Below are positions 31,106 to 39,416 of a stretch of 64,000 nucleotides of DNA, one piece after another. A program made the translations under genes and the position numbers. The first letter of the stretch is position 1. Every line of letters begins with the position of its first letter. Origin of the DNA: Martinezella tropici (lineage in GTDB: Bacteria; Pseudomonadota; Alphaproteobacteria; Rhizobiales; Rhizobiaceae); assembly GCF_003287875.1 (NCBI RefSeq), contig NZ_QMKK01000025.1:7501-71500 (forward strand), read 5' to 3'. The notes beneath the pieces were generated by a model. That model saw nothing but the letters and a program-made list of their open reading frames with translations. It was not told where the DNA came from and made no database searches.

Positions 31106-32086
31106 ATGGAATACGTAAAGCTTGGCCGCACCGGTCTGGAAGTTTCACGCATCTGCCTGGGCTGCATGACCTATGGCGATCCCAACAAGGGCACGCATGC
31201 CTGGTCATTGAAGGAGGAGGACAGCCGGCCGCTGCTGCGCCAGGCGATCGAGGCCGGCATCAACTTCCTCGATACGGCCAACACCTACTCCAACGGCTCG
31301 TCGGAAGAGATCGTCGGCCGCGCCATCAAGGATTTCGCCCGCCGCGACGATATCGTGCTCGCCACCAAGGTCTTCAACCGCATGCGTCCCGGCCCGAACG
31401 GTGCAGGACTCTCGCGCAAGGCGATCTTCGATGAAATCGACAACAGCCTGCGCCGTCTCGGCACCGACTATGTCGATCTCTATCAAATTCACCGCTGGGA
31501 CTATACGACACCGATCGAGGAAACGCTGGAAGCGCTTCATGATGTCGTCAAGGCCGGCAAGGCTCGCTATATCGGCGCCTCCTCCATGTATGCCTGGCAG
31601 TTCGCCAAGGCGATCTACATCTCCCGCCTCAACGGCTGGACCGAGTTCGTCAGCATGCAGGACCACCTGAACCTGCTCTACCGCGAGGAGGAGCGCGAGA
31701 TGCTGCCCTTCTGCGAGGACCAAAAGATCGCCGTCATCCCGTGGAGCCCACTTGCTCGCGGTCGCCTCACCCGCGATTGGGATGAAGCGACCGCCCGCAC
31801 GGAGTCCGACGAATTCGGGAAGACGCTCTATACCCAGGCGCTCGAGGCCGACCGCAAGATCGTCGATGCCGTCGGCACCGTTGCCAAGGCGCGCGGCATC
31901 CCGCGCGCGCAGGTCGCAACCGCCTGGATCCTGCAGAAAAGCGCCGTCACCGCCCCGATCATCGGCGCCTCCAAGCCCGGCCACATCACGGACGCCGTCG
32001 CCTCGCTGGAGGTCAAATTGACGCCGGAGGAAATCGGCGCGCTGGAAGCGCCCTATGTCCCGCACGGGGTTGCGGGGTTCAAGTGA
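31106..32086 (+). CDS. Aldo/keto reductase
   Basis: 326 aa NADPH-dependent carbonyl reductase of the (beta/alpha)8 aldo/keto family. The catalytic tetrad is complete: D56, Y61, K88 and H129 (LDTANTYSNG, ATKV, LYQIHRWD). The length and start MEYVKLGRTGLEVSRICLG resemble the Tas/YajO branch of potassium-channel-beta-like reductases. Substrate unknown. The ATG follows GGACGGAGA. Single gene, with a small palindrome in its upstream region. Confidence 0.94.
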   Translation: MEYVKLGRTGLEVSRICLGCMTYGDPNKGTHAWSLKEEDSRPLLRQAIEAGINFLDTANTYSNGSSEEIVGRAIKDFARRDDIVLATKVFNRMRPGPNGAGLSRKAIFDEIDNSLRRLGTDYVDLYQIHRWDYTTPIEETLEALHDVVKAGKARYIGASSMYAWQFAKAIYISRLNGWTEFVSMQDHLNLLYREEEREMLPFCEDQKIAVIPWSPLARGRLTRDWDEATARTESDEFGKTLYTQALEADRKIVDAVGTVAKARGIPRAQVATAWILQKSAVTAPIIGASKPGHITDAVASLEVKLTPEEIGALEAPYVPHGVAGFK

Positions 32087-32129
32087 ACGGGGATTTTGGA
32101 GCTGGTCAGGCGCGTTCATCGCTGTTGCG

Positions 32130-32180
32130 ATAGATGTGCCTGGCCCCTTACCCAGGGAAGAGGGTTAGGGTGAGAGATAA
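32130..32180. repeat. Degenerate family 3 repeat fragment
   Basis: Contains CCCCTTACCC and GGGTTAGGGTGAGAG, similar to one arm of the CCCTCATCCG ... GAGAAGG elements seen at 37868 and 46221. It lies in the 214-base gap after the aldo/keto reductase gene. No gene is seen in the gap. Confidence 0.4.
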
Positions 32181-32300
32181 TCCCAAGCTCCGAAGCCGAA
32201 GCCATGCAGCCCGCGGCAAATCGCGCAAAAGTGACTTCACGAACAGGTCATAGTTGGGGCTTAACAGGTGGTGGTTCCTTTCCCCCGAGGATGATATCCA

Positions 32301-33095
32301 ATGATCACAGTTCCCTTCGAGGCGCGGCGATTTCAATCGACCGCGGCCTATTATCTGCGCTATCGCATCCCCTATCCGGACAGGCTGATCGAGCGCGTCG
32401 CCGAGCGCAGCGGGCTTAAGCCTGGCGACCATGTGCTCGACCTCGGCTGCGGCCCCGGCCAGCTCGGCATCGCCTTCGCGCGGCTGCAGGGTGCCGCCGT
32501 CACCGCCATGGATCCGGAACCGGAAATGCTCGCCGAAGCCGCGCTTGGCGCGAAGGCAGCCGGCGTCGATATCAGCATCCGCCAAGGCTCTTCCTACGAT
32601 CTCGGCCCCGATATCGGCAGGCTGCACCTCTGCGTCATGGGCCGCTCCTTCCACTGGATGGACAGGCCGGCAACGCTTGAGGCCCTCGATAAGCTGATCG
32701 AGCCGGGCGGCGCTGTCGTGCTTTTTCACGATAAAGGCATTCTGGCGGAGCCGAACTGGCGCGGCATCCTTGAACCGCTGATGGAAACCTATTCGCCCGA
32801 GCGCAGCGCGGAGCGGCAGATGCGCCGGAGCAAGGAATGGGCGCCGCATGAAGCCATGCTGCTCGCCTCCCCCTTCCGCAATCTGGAACGGATCGGCATC
32901 GTCTCGGAATACACCAGGGATATCGAAGAGATCGTCGGCCGCATCTTCTCGATGTCGTCGACTTCGCCACAGGCGCTGGGGGACAAGGCAGCCGATTTCG
33001 AAGCCGCACTTCGCGCCGAACTGCTCGCAGTCGCACCCGACGGCAAGTTCAGAGAGGTCGTCGAGGCGAACGGGCTGCTCGCCTTCCGCGAATAG
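32301..33095 (+). CDS. Class I SAM-dependent methyltransferase
   Basis: 264 aa. The SAM motif VLDLGCGPGQLGIAFA is at 45-60, motif II is in AVTAMDPEPEML, and there is a short HLCVMGRSFHWMD stretch typical of methyltransferase_11 proteins. Substrate not identifiable. GAGGATGATATCC precedes the ATG. The TAG stop at 33093-33095 shares its last two bases with the AGAGC end of a family 2 repeat. Confidence 0.88.
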   Translation: MITVPFEARRFQSTAAYYLRYRIPYPDRLIERVAERSGLKPGDHVLDLGCGPGQLGIAFARLQGAAVTAMDPEPEMLAEAALGAKAAGVDISIRQGSSYDLGPDIGRLHLCVMGRSFHWMDRPATLEALDKLIEPGGAVVLFHDKGILAEPNWRGILEPLMETYSPERSAERQMRRSKEWAPHEAMLLASPFRNLERIGIVSEYTRDIEEIVGRIFSMSSTSPQALGDKAADFEAALRAELLAVAPDGKFREVVEANGLLAFRE

Positions 33096-33197
33096 AGCAA
33101 TTCCAGGAAAAGTGCGCAGCGGTTTTCCGTCCGGAATTGCGAGACAACAAAGAGATAGAGCGTCTCAGAGATTCCGTGAAAAGCTGAACCGCTATAG
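33094..33197. repeat. Rhizobial palindromic repeat family 2, copy b
   Basis: AGAGCAATTCCAGGAAAAGT, then GCAGCGGTTTTCC, GGAATTGCG, a spacer, and a closing GCTGAACCGCTATAG. The full-length form is about 104 bases. It lies between the convergent methyltransferase and tetR genes and ends within the tetR stop region. Confidence 0.85.
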
Positions 33198-33198
33198 A

Positions 33199-33786
33199 TC
33201 AGCTCTTTTCGTCACCCGCCAGCGGCGACAGCTCCCGCCGGGTCGCCGACAGGAATTCCTGCGACAATTCGGGATTGTCCATGGCGCGTGCCAGGATGAC
33301 CGCGCCGACCATGGCCGAGAGGCTGGCAAAGGCCTTGCGCCGTCGCTCCTCCGGCGTTTGGCCGGGAACGATCTCTTCCAGCACCTCGACCAGCCCCATC
33401 AGGCCGCCGGTGAAGGTGGACTGCATCTCGGGGCCGTGGCGGCTGACCTCCTGCGTCAGCGCCGCGAAGACACAGCCTGTCGCGTGCTCGACCACGTTGC
33501 GATGCGAGAGATAATGGGCGAGCAGCGCTTCCAGCGGTTGGTCGGGCGAGCTTGACGCCACCTGCTTCCAGCGCTCCAGCGAACGAGCCACAAGCGCCTT
33601 GCTCGCCTCGCAGGCAAGCTCGTCCTTCGAATCGAAATGGCCGTAGAAACCACCATGCGTCAGCCCGGCCGCCTTCATGATCTCGGCGACGCCGATGCCG
33701 TCAAAACCCTTCTCGCGAAAGAGCTCGCCTGCCACGGCAAGGATCTTCTCGCGATTCTCGGCGAATTTCTCCCGGCTCACTCTCAT
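33199..33786 (-). CDS. TetR/AcrR family transcriptional regulator
   Basis: 195 aa repressor. The TetR-type helix-turn-helix covers about residues 26-45 (GIGVAEIMKAAGLTHGGFYG), followed by the diagnostic HFDSKDELACEA. The ligand domain is helical, of the TetR_C type seen in QacR/AcuR-like regulators (FAALTQEVSRHGPEMQ). The ATG at 33786 has GGAG upstream. It is divergent from an MFS transporter gene, and two palindromes lie between them, so it very probably controls itself and the transporter; the inducer is unknown. Confidence 0.93.
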   Translation of the reverse strand: MRVSREKFAENREKILAVAGELFREKGFDGIGVAEIMKAAGLTHGGFYGHFDSKDELACEASKALVARSLERWKQVASSSPDQPLEALLAHYLSHRNVVEHATGCVFAALTQEVSRHGPEMQSTFTGGLMGLVEVLEEIVPGQTPEERRRKAFASLSAMVGAVILARAMDNPELSQEFLSATRRELSPLAGDEKS

Positions 33787-33827
33787 CAAAAAACTCCATC
33801 AGAGCATCAATAAATCTGCATTGACAA

Positions 33828-33856
33828 TTTATATGATGACCATCATCAATACGCAA
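33828..33856 (-). promoter_or_regulatory. tetR promoter with operator in its spacer
   Basis: On the minus strand TTGCGT (33851-33856), a 17-base spacer and TATAAA (33828-33833). Palindrome 1 (33832-33846) lies across the spacer and the -10 edge, an ideal place for autorepression. Confidence 0.6.
33832..33846. promoter_or_regulatory. Operator palindrome 1, TATGAT-N4-ATCAT
   Basis: TATGAT GACC ATCAT. The same pattern recurs 29 bases downstream. Inferred binding site of the adjacent TetR protein. Confidence 0.6.
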
Positions 33857-33860
33857 CAAA

Positions 33861-33875
33861 TATGATAGCAATCAT
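33861..33875. promoter_or_regulatory. Operator palindrome 2, TATGAT-N4-ATCAT
   Basis: TATGAT AGCA ATCAT, 29 bases (about three helical turns) from palindrome 1. Its TATGAT could also be the -10 of the rightward MFS promoter, with a weak -35. Confidence 0.6.
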
Positions 33876-34021
33876 GTAAATGCCTTTACACAAACGTTCA
33901 AGCCGGGAGAACGGCATGGCGCTAGAAGTGGACACGGTACCCCCGGCCATCCGCGATCGAGCGCTTTCGCAAATCTCCCGATCCTGACGCCAAGACACGC
34001 AACCCTATCGGAACGCACCTC

Positions 34022-35320
34022 ATGGTTTCCACTGCCCTTGCTTCGACGCTTGCCCGGCGCAACATCCACTATGGATGGGTCGTCGTCGCCGCCACCTTCC
34101 TCACCATGCTGGTCACGGCCGGCGCCATGGGCGCCCCCGGCGTGCTCATAAAGCCGCTGGAGGACGAGTTCGGCTGGAGCACCTCGTCCATTTCCTCGGC
34201 ACTTGCCGTGCGGCTGCTGCTGTTCGGCCTGATGGGACCCTTCGCCGCCGCCTTCATGAACCATTTCGGCGTGCGCAAGGTCATCGTCTTCGCGCTGGCG
34301 ACCATCGCCGTCGGCTTCATCGGCTCGCTGTTCATGACGCAAGTCTGGCAGCTGCTGCTATGCTGGGGCATCATCATCGGCTTCGGCACAGGCCTCACCG
34401 CCATGGTGCTCGCCGCGACCGTCTCGACGCGCTGGTTCACCAAGCATCGCGGCCTCGTCATCGGCATGCTCTCGGCAAGCTCGGCCACCGGACAGCTCGT
34501 CTTCCTGCCGCTGATGGCGGAGCTGACGACGCGCTACGGCTGGCGCACCACGGTGCTCTTCGTCTGCGGCATGATCGTGGTCGCTGCATTCGTCGTGCTG
34601 CTGCTGATGCGCGATCGCCCTTCTGACATGAACCTGCCGCTGGTCGGCGAGATCCACATCACGCCTCCGCCCCCGGCGACCAAAAACCTGAAGGCCGCGC
34701 TCGCCTCGCCCCTGTCGATCCTGCGGGAGGCCTCCACGACCTCGACCTTCTGGATCCTCTTTGCCACCTTCTTCATTTGCGGCCTGTCGACAAACGGCCT
34801 GATCCAGACGCATTTCGTCACGCTCTGCGGCGATTTCGGCATCTTGCCTGTCGCCGCCGCCAGCGTGCTTGCCGTCATGGGCATCTTCGATTTCTTCGGC
34901 ACGATCGGCTCCGGCTGGCTCTCCGACCGCTTCGACAATCGCTGGCTGCTTTTCTGGTATTACGGCCTGCGCGGCCTGTCGCTGGTCTACCTGCCCTTCA
35001 GCAACTTCACCTTCTACGGCCTGTCGATCTTCGCCGTCTTCTACGGCCTCGACTGGATCGCCACCGTGCCGCCGACCGTCAAGATCGCCGCCGACCGCTT
35101 CGGCCGCGAAAAGGCCGGCCTCATCTTCGGCTGGGTCTTCGCCGGCCATCAGCTGGGTGCCGCCACCGCCGCCTATGGCGCCGGCCTCACCCGCACGGAG
35201 CTCAACACCTACCTGCCCGCCTTCTTCGTCGCCGGCGCCTTCTGCCTGCTCGCCGCGATCCTGGCGATCACGCTGCAAAAGTCCGGCTCCACCAGCAAAG
35301 GCCCGGCCATGGCTCACTGA
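34022..35320 (+). CDS. MFS transporter
   Basis: 432 aa major facilitator with about 12 transmembrane helices. A loop-2 type motif FGVRKVIVFAL lies after helix 2, and a central loop sits around residues 200-230. The N-terminus ARRNIHYGWVVVAATFLTML is of the OFA/monocarboxylate-type group, but the substrate is unresolved. It starts about 235 bases from the divergent tetR gene with paired operators between, which suggests an inducible exporter or importer for the TetR ligand. A strong hairpin follows the stop. Confidence 0.93.
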   Translation: MVSTALASTLARRNIHYGWVVVAATFLTMLVTAGAMGAPGVLIKPLEDEFGWSTSSISSALAVRLLLFGLMGPFAAAFMNHFGVRKVIVFALATIAVGFIGSLFMTQVWQLLLCWGIIIGFGTGLTAMVLAATVSTRWFTKHRGLVIGMLSASSATGQLVFLPLMAELTTRYGWRTTVLFVCGMIVVAAFVVLLLMRDRPSDMNLPLVGEIHITPPPPATKNLKAALASPLSILREASTTSTFWILFATFFICGLSTNGLIQTHFVTLCGDFGILPVAAASVLAVMGIFDFFGTIGSGWLSDRFDNRWLLFWYYGLRGLSLVYLPFSNFTFYGLSIFAVFYGLDWIATVPPTVKIAADRFGREKAGLIFGWVFAGHQLGAATAAYGAGLTRTELNTYLPAFFVAGAFCLLAAILAITLQKSGSTSKGPAMAH

Positions 35321-35336
35321 GCCTCAACGGCAAAAA

Positions 35337-35364
35337 GCCCATGGCGTCCACCCACGCCATGGGC
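35337..35364 (+). terminator. Hairpin after MFS gene
   Basis: Perfect 11-bp stem, GCCCATGGCGT (35337-35347) with ACGCCATGGGC (35354-35364), 6-base loop. There is no clear T-tract after it, so it may be a weak or Rho-assisted terminator. Confidence 0.65.
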
Positions 35365-35463
35365 CAAACCGCAACCCTGCGGAAACACTCGCAATATCTG
35401 CCATCCCCGGCTTGCGCGCCCCGCCGCTCACATGCTAGACAGCCGCCTCGTCAGTACCCCGTT

Positions 35464-35548
35464 GCCCCATTGGCGGAATTGGTAGACGCGCTCGACTCAA
35501 AATCGAGTTTCGAAAGAAGTGCTGGTTCGACTCCGGCATGGGGCACCA
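35464..35548 (+). tRNA. tRNA-Leu (anticodon CAA)
   Basis: 85 bases including the encoded CCA end. The acceptor GCCCCAT pairs with ATGGGGC before ACCA. The D-region GGCGGAATTGGTAGACGCG is Leu-type. The anticodon stem CTCGA/TCGAG encloses the loop CTCAAAA, giving CAA. A long variable arm (TTTCGAAAGAAGT) and the T-loop GGTTCGACTCC confirm class II tRNA. It reads the UUG codon. Such tRNAs are common integration targets, and the two unusual genes downstream may reflect that. Confidence 0.97.
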
Positions 35549-35734
35549 TCAAACCCGATCATTTAATCCCAATCGGCTCTGTAAATTTCGATATCCACCG
35601 TAATCACGGGGCCTAGCAAATTCGAGCTACGATTTGCAAAATACAACCGGGCCGATAACTTCACGCAACAAAACTTCAGCGACTCGACTTTAGCGCGATT
35701 GACGGCAATAGTGCGCCTCAAAGCGGGGAGCGCC

Positions 35735-36196
35735 ATGAATATAACTCACACAATCTGCATTGCAGCGATCGCGTGCCTGATGTTTGACGAAGCTATTTCG
35801 GCGCCTGAACATCAAGTTTCGGCTGCACGAACATGCTTCGTAAAAATCGGCGATACTCCAAAACGACCATGCGGATGGACCTACTTCATACGGGAACCGA
35901 ACAATCGTGAGATGATTGTAGGCGCAAAAACTGCCGACGGCGATTTTAGCTTCTCAGGTCTGATGATTAACCAGGGCACTTTCAAAGTCGCGGAGATTTA
36001 TGCCGGAAGTCCTTTGAAGGCATCCGGCCTCTGCAAGCTGACCAAAACCGCAAAGGGCCGCGTCTCGACGATAGACTGCAAGGCCAAAAGCAAATTGGGG
36101 ATGGCAAGCATGAAATCGACGGCAGATCGTCCGGATGATTGGGATCTGATCATTCGCAGAATTGTGCCCGGAAATTCGTCGGTTAAAAAGCAATAA
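35735..36196 (+). CDS. Putative secreted protein, unknown function
   Basis: 153 aa from the ATG at 35735, preceded by GGGGAG. The first residues MNITHTICIAAIACLMF form a signal-peptide-like helix followed by ISA. The mature protein has four Cys (ARTCF, KRPCGW, SGLCKL, TIDCKA), which may form disulfides, and no motif I know. AT-richer than most of the window. It lies 186 bases after tRNA-Leu and shortly before the two-repeat membrane protein gene, 39 bases apart. Confidence 0.65.
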   Translation: MNITHTICIAAIACLMFDEAISAPEHQVSAARTCFVKIGDTPKRPCGWTYFIREPNNREMIVGAKTADGDFSFSGLMINQGTFKVAEIYAGSPLKASGLCKLTKTAKGRVSTIDCKAKSKLGMASMKSTADRPDDWDLIIRRIVPGNSSVKKQ

Positions 36197-36235
36197 TATT
36201 GCCACTACTTACTTAACTATTTGAAGGGCCTTACA

Positions 36236-36592
36236 TTGTCTGAAGTTGCAACCTCACCCACCCGCATCGGTCGCCTCAAATGCTCGTTCAGCGTAGCTGA
36301 ATCGATTGGCAGCGTGATTCTCTGGATCATATTGACGATCGTCACGCTCGGCCTCGCATTGATCGTCTTTCCCTATTACCTCAACCGTGCCGTGTTGAAC
36401 AAAACCGAGCTGCTGGATGGCTCAGGCCGCCCCGTCGGCCGCCTCAATTGCACCTTCAATATCGGTCACTCGATAGGACATGTGGTTCTCTGGGTCCTTC
36501 TGATTATCGTGACACTTGGCCTTGCCAGCTTCCTCTATGCTTATCGTGTGATCCGCGTCGTCCTAAACGAAACGCGAGTTGAATATTACTGA
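36236..36592 (+). CDS. Two-repeat membrane protein (DUF6693-like)
   Basis: 118 aa made of two tandem copies of a ~50-residue unit. Unit 1: GRLKCSFSVAESIGSVILW, IILTIVTLGLAL. Unit 2: GRLNCTFNIGHSIGHVVLW, VLLIIVTLGLAS. Each has one Cys, a Gly-rich turn and one transmembrane helix. The start is taken as TTG 36236, because GAAGGG lies seven bases upstream; the TTG at 36221 lacks a site. I believe this is the DUF6693 family but am not certain of the number. Function unknown. Confidence 0.65.
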   Translation: MSEVATSPTRIGRLKCSFSVAESIGSVILWIILTIVTLGLALIVFPYYLNRAVLNKTELLDGSGRPVGRLNCTFNIGHSIGHVVLWVLLIIVTLGLASFLYAYRVIRVVLNETRVEYY

Positions 36593-36742
36593 GAAGGTCT
36601 GGTGACGGCTTCGACGTCGCCGCCTTAGCCCCCACCCCCATCACGAAAAATTTTGCCTTTCCGCCACTTCCGTCAGTCCTCGACCATTTACAGCCATAAT
36701 CCTGCCCCCTAAAGGTTTGCAACGCAGCAAAAAGGGGGCCTT

Positions 36743-37336
36743 ATGCTTCGTAGACTGTACGACTGGACCATGTCGCTCGCCGGCCGCAAATCGGCGGAAA
36801 TCTGGTTGGCCGTGATTGCCTTCGTCGAGAGCTCCGTCTTTCTCGTTCCGGCGGACGTACTGTTCTTGCCGATGTCGCTGGCGAAGCCCGAGCGTGCCTG
36901 GCGTTATGCGCTGACGGCGACGGTTGCCTCCGTGCTTGGCGGCATTGCCGGCTGGGCGCTCGGCTATTACGCCTTCGAGACCATCGCAAAGCCGATCCTC
37001 GAATTCTATGGCAAGCTCGATGCCTTCAACCAGATGAGCGCCGGCATCACCTATGAATGGGTACTCCTGCTGCTGGTCACATCGGGGCTGGCGCATCTGC
37101 CGCCGATCAAGGTGGTGACGATCCTCTCCGGCGTCGCCCATATCGATCTCGGCCTGTTCATCATCTCCGCCATCGTCGCGCGCGGCGGGCGCTTCTTTCT
37201 CCTGGCCTTCCTGCTTCGCCGCTATGGCGAATCCATCCGCCATTTCATCGAGAAGCGCCTGGGCCAGATCACCATGGCAGCCGCCGCCGTTCTCATCGCC
37301 CTCTACGGCATCTTCCATTTTGCCCTGGCGAGCTGA
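36743..37336 (+). CDS. YqaA family (VTT/DedA-like) membrane protein
   Basis: 197 aa integral membrane protein. Helices and conserved Gly/Pro positions fit the VTT/SNARE-associated family: FVESSVFLVPADVLFLPMSL, LGGIAGWALGYYAFE, and GLAHLPPIKVVTILSGVA. In the DedA superfamily these are lipid or envelope transport proteins; the role of the YqaA branch is unknown. GGGG precedes the ATG. It is followed 18 bases later by dsbB, so the two are probably co-transcribed. Confidence 0.9.
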   Translation: MLRRLYDWTMSLAGRKSAEIWLAVIAFVESSVFLVPADVLFLPMSLAKPERAWRYALTATVASVLGGIAGWALGYYAFETIAKPILEFYGKLDAFNQMSAGITYEWVLLLLVTSGLAHLPPIKVVTILSGVAHIDLGLFIISAIVARGGRFFLLAFLLRRYGESIRHFIEKRLGQITMAAAAVLIALYGIFHFALAS

Positions 37337-37354
37337 TCCAAGGAGCCCCAACGC

Positions 37355-37867
37355 ATGTCCATGACTTCGCCTTCCTCCCGCGCCGGCCTCGGCTATGGCG
37401 TCCTACTGACGATCGGCATGATCGTCGTCATCGGCTCGGCGCTCGGCTTCCAGTATATCGGCGGCTATATCCCTTGCGCGCTCTGCCTGGAGCAGCGCCA
37501 GCCCTATTATTACGGCATTCCCGTCGCCATCATCGCCGTGCTGACGGCAGTCGCCGGCCTGCCCTCCTGGATCACCCGCGGGCTGCTCATCATCGCTGGC
37601 CTGATGATGGTTGTCGGCGGCGGCATCGGCGTCTATCACGCCGGCGTCGAATGGCACTTCTGGGAAGGCCCGACCACCTGCTCGACAACGGCCAGCAGCG
37701 TCTCGCAGAATGCCGGCGACCTGCTCGGCCAGCTGAACGCCATCAAAGGCCCGTCCTGCACGGAAGCAGCGCTGCGCATCCTCGGCCTGTCCATGGCCGG
37801 TTGGAACGTGATCGCCAGCGTCATCCTGGCTGCTATTGCTTTTGTGGGTGCGAAGAAGGCGGGTTGA
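37355..37867 (+). CDS. dsbB: Disulfide bond formation protein B
   Basis: Inner-membrane quinone reductase that reoxidises DsbA. 170 aa with four helices. Two redox pairs are present: C41-x-x-C44 in PCALCLEQRQPYYYG, and C109 with C135 in the long periplasmic loop. The AAGGAG site stands directly before the ATG. Note the tlpA-type thioredoxin at 46379 for another periplasmic thiol route. A family 3 repeat follows at once. Confidence 0.93.
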   Translation: MSMTSPSSRAGLGYGVLLTIGMIVVIGSALGFQYIGGYIPCALCLEQRQPYYYGIPVAIIAVLTAVAGLPSWITRGLLIIAGLMMVVGGGIGVYHAGVEWHFWEGPTTCSTTASSVSQNAGDLLGQLNAIKGPSCTEAALRILGLSMAGWNVIASVILAAIAFVGAKKAG

Positions 37868-38053
37868 CCCCTTCTCTTCCGCGGAGAGAAGGTGGGCGCG
37901 AGCAGGTGAGCAAAGCGAAACTGCAAGCGGCCGGATGAGGGGGACGAGAAGCGAAGCGACGAGGGCCTTGAGCGGCAAGCGAAAGGCAAATTTGCGTGCC
38001 GCCGCTCCCCCTCATCCGACCCTTCGGGCCACCTTCTCCCCAAGGGGAGAAGG
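37868..38053. repeat. Family 3 repeat pair with inverted arms
   Basis: Left arm CCTTCTC ... GAGAAGGTGGG ... CCGGATGAGGGGG; right arm CCCCCTCATCCG ... CCACCTTCTCCCC ... GGGGAGAAGG. The arms are inverted copies around a GC-rich spacer. It separates convergent dsbB and the HNH gene. Confidence 0.82.
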
Positions 38054-38058
38054 AAATC

Positions 38059-38616
38059 CTACGGCTGCAGTTCCGAATCCCAGTAGAGATAGTCGAGCCA
38101 GCTGTCGTGCAGATAGTTCGGCGGAAAGAGGCGGCCGTTGTTGTGCAGATCCTGCACGGTCGGCTGGTATGGCTTCTGCGCCGGGAACATGCCGGCCTGC
38201 TTCGGCAGCTTGCTGCCCTTGCGCAGGTTGCACGGCGAGCAGGCGGCCACGACGTTCTCCCAGGTGGTCTCGCCGCCATGGGCGCGCGGGATGACGTGGT
38301 CGAAGGTCAGGTCGTCATGGGAGCCGCAATACTGGCATTCGAACTTGTCGCGCAGGAAGACGTTGAAACGGGTGAAGGCGGGATTGCGGGACGGCTGCAC
38401 ATATGTCTTCAGGCATACGACGCTCGGCAGCCGCATCGAGAAGCTCGGTGAGGACACGCACTGATCGTATTCCGCGATGATGTTCACACGGTCAAGAAAA
38501 ACCGCCTTGATCGCGTCCTGCCAGGACCAGAGCGACAAGGGATAGTAACTCAGCGGTCTGTAGTCGGCGTTCAGCACGAGCGCCGGCAAGGACTGCGGGG
38601 AGACTGCAATCGTCAA
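38059..38616 (-). CDS. HNH endonuclease family protein
   Basis: 185 aa protein with an HNH fold: CQYC zinc knuckle at 94-97, DH at 106-107 (LTFDHVIPRAHGG), N121, then CSPCN at 126-130. The chromosomal location and conserved tail DNNGRLF-type region match the common single HNH gene of alphaproteobacteria, not a homing or restriction enzyme. The start is TTG 38616, because AGGAGGGTTCC stands right before it. Exact function unknown. Confidence 0.88.
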   Translation of the reverse strand: MTIAVSPQSLPALVLNADYRPLSYYPLSLWSWQDAIKAVFLDRVNIIAEYDQCVSSPSFSMRLPSVVCLKTYVQPSRNPAFTRFNVFLRDKFECQYCGSHDDLTFDHVIPRAHGGETTWENVVAACSPCNLRKGSKLPKQAGMFPAQKPYQPTVQDLHNNGRLFPPNYLHDSWLDYLYWDSELQP

Positions 38617-38728
38617 GGAACCCTCCTGATCGATTCGGCATCTACATCTTGTATATTAGGCCGGTTGTTACAGGATTGTGAAGTCCAATAAATTCAGTGC
38701 ATAAAGGCAATTTCGGGGAGGCCGCCGA

Positions 38729-39373
38729 TTAAACTATAGGCAGCGCGTCCCGGCGCGTTTTCACGGCGTAATAGGCCCAGAAAAGCCGGGCCGCGACCGA
38801 GCGCCAGGGCGCCCAAGCCGCGGCTTCCCGGGCAACGGCCTTGGCCAAGGGCCTGACTTCATGGCCGAAAGCCATGCCGACGGCCGCCTGCAGCGCGACG
38901 TCGCCGGCTGGAAACACATCTGCGTGACCGCCGCAGAACATCAGATAGACTTCGGCCGTCCACGGGCCGATTCCCTTGATCGATGTCAGCTCGGCAAGCG
39001 CTTTTTCAGGTGATTCGGCGCTGAGCGCATGGAGATCGAGGCTGCCGCCGGCAACCGCTTCGGCTACGCGGTAAAGCGTCTCGTGCTTGATTCGCGACAG
39101 GCCGAAGCTTCGCCATGCCTCCGGCTCCAGCCCGGCATAGCCCTTGGCGGTCACCTGTCCCATGCCGGCGATCATCTTCCCCCAGATCGCATCCGCGCTG
39201 GCGCGCGAGACCACCTGCGAAACGATGATATGGGCAAGCCCTTCGAAGCCCGGTTCGCGCAGGCGCAACGGCAAGGTGCCGGCCTCTGCGGCAACGGGCC
39301 GCAGGCGCGGGTCGATCTCCAGCAGCGCAGCCAGTCCCTGTTCGATATCGCGCTCGTCGCGAATGATCTGCAT
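38729..39373 (-). CDS. alkA: DNA-3-methyladenine glycosylase II (AlkA-like)
   Basis: Base-excision enzyme that removes alkylated purines. 214 aa from ATG 39373 (MQIIRDERD). The helix-hairpin-helix LTSIKGIGPWTAEVYLM is at 129-145, and the catalytic Asp is D158 in FPAGDVALQ. It lacks the longer N-terminal domain of E. coli AlkA. It is divergent from gluQ; the two starts are 43 bases apart. Confidence 0.92.
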   Translation of the reverse strand: MQIIRDERDIEQGLAALLEIDPRLRPVAAEAGTLPLRLREPGFEGLAHIIVSQVVSRASADAIWGKMIAGMGQVTAKGYAGLEPEAWRSFGLSRIKHETLYRVAEAVAGGSLDLHALSAESPEKALAELTSIKGIGPWTAEVYLMFCGGHADVFPAGDVALQAAVGMAFGHEVRPLAKAVAREAAAWAPWRSVAARLFWAYYAVKTRRDALPIV

Positions 39374-39416
39374 GGCGTCTCGTGGTCCCCGGTTCAAATT
39401 CGTGGCAGAAGAAAGC

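Noticed and set aside
35464..36742. Active genomic island at tRNA-Leu
   Set aside because: No integrase, transposase or duplicated tRNA end in the interval; only two small genes. Kept only as a weak finding.
38059..38616. Restriction or homing endonuclease / defence gene
   Set aside because: The HNH protein stands alone among housekeeping genes, without methylase, helicase or toxin partners, and matches the common single-copy alphaproteobacterial HNH protein.
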